Shown here piece by piece: positions 5,120 through 5,666 of a stretch of DNA of 5,666 nt (positions are counted from its first letter, which is position 1; each line of letters starts with the position of its first letter). The notes below the pieces were generated by a model. It did no database searches, was not told the DNA's origin, and saw nothing but the letters and a program-made list of their open reading frames with translations. The stretch lies in contig JBJXFT010000376.1 in the NCBI GenBank assembly GCA_046155725.1, positions 1-5,666 on the forward strand, given 5' to 3'. The translations under genes were made by a program, and so were the position numbers. The DNA is from M3007 sp046155725 (GTDB lineage Bacteria; Bacteroidota; Bacteroidia; Chitinophagales; Saprospiraceae).

Positions 5120-5551
5120 TCACTTACCCGGTTTCAAACGATACACCATCCCCGACTTGATTTTCATATCCCCGTTCGGGGCAATCAATTGGATTTTGCT
5201 GAAATCCTCCGTTGGGAAAAAAATATCCGTCATGGCTACCTCCCCGCCGTCGGCGAAAAGTTCGCAGGAGGCCACATCAAAAAACAGGTGCAGCCGCAGC
5301 GTCCTGTCCGTTTTGGGGCGCGGCGCGACGTGGCGTTTCGCAGCAAATTTTCCTGAAAAACCGGCCTTGCCTGCCCGCGTCCGGTCACTGTACAGCTCGT
5401 TTCGGGCCGCATCGAAGCCCACCCGATACTCCTCGCCCTTCGAGTTAGACAGCACCTTAGCAAATGCCGTTTGGGCATTTTGCTCAAAAAATCGGGCATC
5501 ACGCAAAGTCGCCCCGGCACTTGTTCCAGCCAAAATGTCGCCATGACCCAA
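5120..5551 (-). pseudogene. GH32 C-terminal beta-sandwich remnant (levanase/fructosidase-like), catalytic domain missing
   Basis: The - strand frame encodes the C-terminal domain of glycoside hydrolase family 32, whose enzymes cleave fructans and sucrose. Counted from a TTG at 5551, it shows GEEYRVGFDAARNELYSDRT (39-58), FSGKFAAK (65-72), LRLHLFFDVASCELF (85-99, the family's conserved D-S-x-E-x-F region with Cys for the usual Val) and MTDIFFP (107-113). It ends with a normal stop (5120-5122). GH32 proteins are usually 450-550 residues with an N-terminal five-bladed propeller that holds the active site; none of it is here. The frame is closed upstream by TAG at 5588-5590 and contains no ATG before the domain, only TTG or GTG codons. 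The preceding gene ends 14 bases upstream of that TTG in another frame. I infer a 3' gene fragment left by deletion or recombination. A short free-standing protein is possible but less likely. Confidence 0.75.
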
Positions 5552-5565
5552 TGTCGCAACGTCAC

Positions 5566-5666
5566 TCAGAGCCGCACCACCTTTTCTCTAAAAATCCGCA
5601 CCCCGCTGGCATCTGTCCCGACGACTACATACATCCCCTTGCTCAGCGTGGTTACGTCCAGCACGG
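5566..5666 (-). CDS. C-terminus of a T9SS type-A sorting-domain protein (5'-partial)
   Basis: Reading in from the right edge on the - strand, the frame gives 32 residues and a TGA (5566-5568). They start VLDVTTLSKGMYVVV and end VRIFREKVVRL. This fits the end of the type-A (Por secretion system) C-terminal sorting domain: a strand ending in leucine and glycine before Tyr, then a turn with Asp-Ala-Ser-Gly, and a last strand ending in a basic residue. In Bacteroidota such tails direct proteins through the type IX secretion system to the cell surface or medium. The cargo domain lies outside the window. The gene ends just upstream of the GH32 remnant on the same strand but in a different frame. 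The call rests on a short segment. Confidence 0.7.
   Translation of the reverse strand, partial: VLDVTTLSKGMYVVVGTDASGVRIFREKVVRL

Overview
The window looks like a moderately GC-rich chromosomal stretch of a Bacteroidota bacterium, possibly Saprospiria-like. Three things point there. The clearest is the tail of a protein with a type IX secretion (T9SS) type-A sorting domain at the right edge. The family-2 glycosyltransferase and the RluA-type pseudouridine synthase also match the style these families have in Bacteroidota, and no gene has a clear Shine-Dalgarno sequence. The placement rests on remembered family patterns, not on a search.

Layout, left to right on the + strand. (1) An open frame enters from the left edge. 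It crosses a perfect 33-bp inverted repeat (1-77), the C-terminal part of a riboflavin kinase (RibF, about 82-309), an array of 34 heptamers (308-545) and a GT2 glycosyltransferase (547-1740) that carries a second array of 23 heptamers (915-1075) in a loop. (2) An RluA-family pseudouridine synthase (1888-2610). (3) A large HTH regulator of the short-chain-fatty-acid-regulator type (ScfR/PrpR/RamB-like, 2766-4247). (4) A beta-class DNA methyltransferase with no visible restriction partner (4321-5088). On the - strand, converging on these, lie a GH32 C-terminal fragment without its catalytic domain (5120-5551) and, entering from the right edge, the last 32 residues of a T9SS cargo protein (5566-5666). 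No gene-free stretch exceeds 300 bases.

The genes do not form an obvious pathway: flavin cofactor synthesis, surface-glycan synthesis, RNA modification, acyl-CoA-linked regulation and DNA methylation stand side by side. What unites the window is the DNA between them. Every junction from ribF to the methyltransferase is filled largely with short tandem arrays of 7-13-nt units, each junction using a different unit. The arrays run right up to start codons, supply two of the stop codons, and in two places are translated as part of a protein. This repeat architecture is the most unusual feature. It could allow heptamer slippage to switch the glycosyltransferase on and off, or to join and separate it from RibF, but that is inference.
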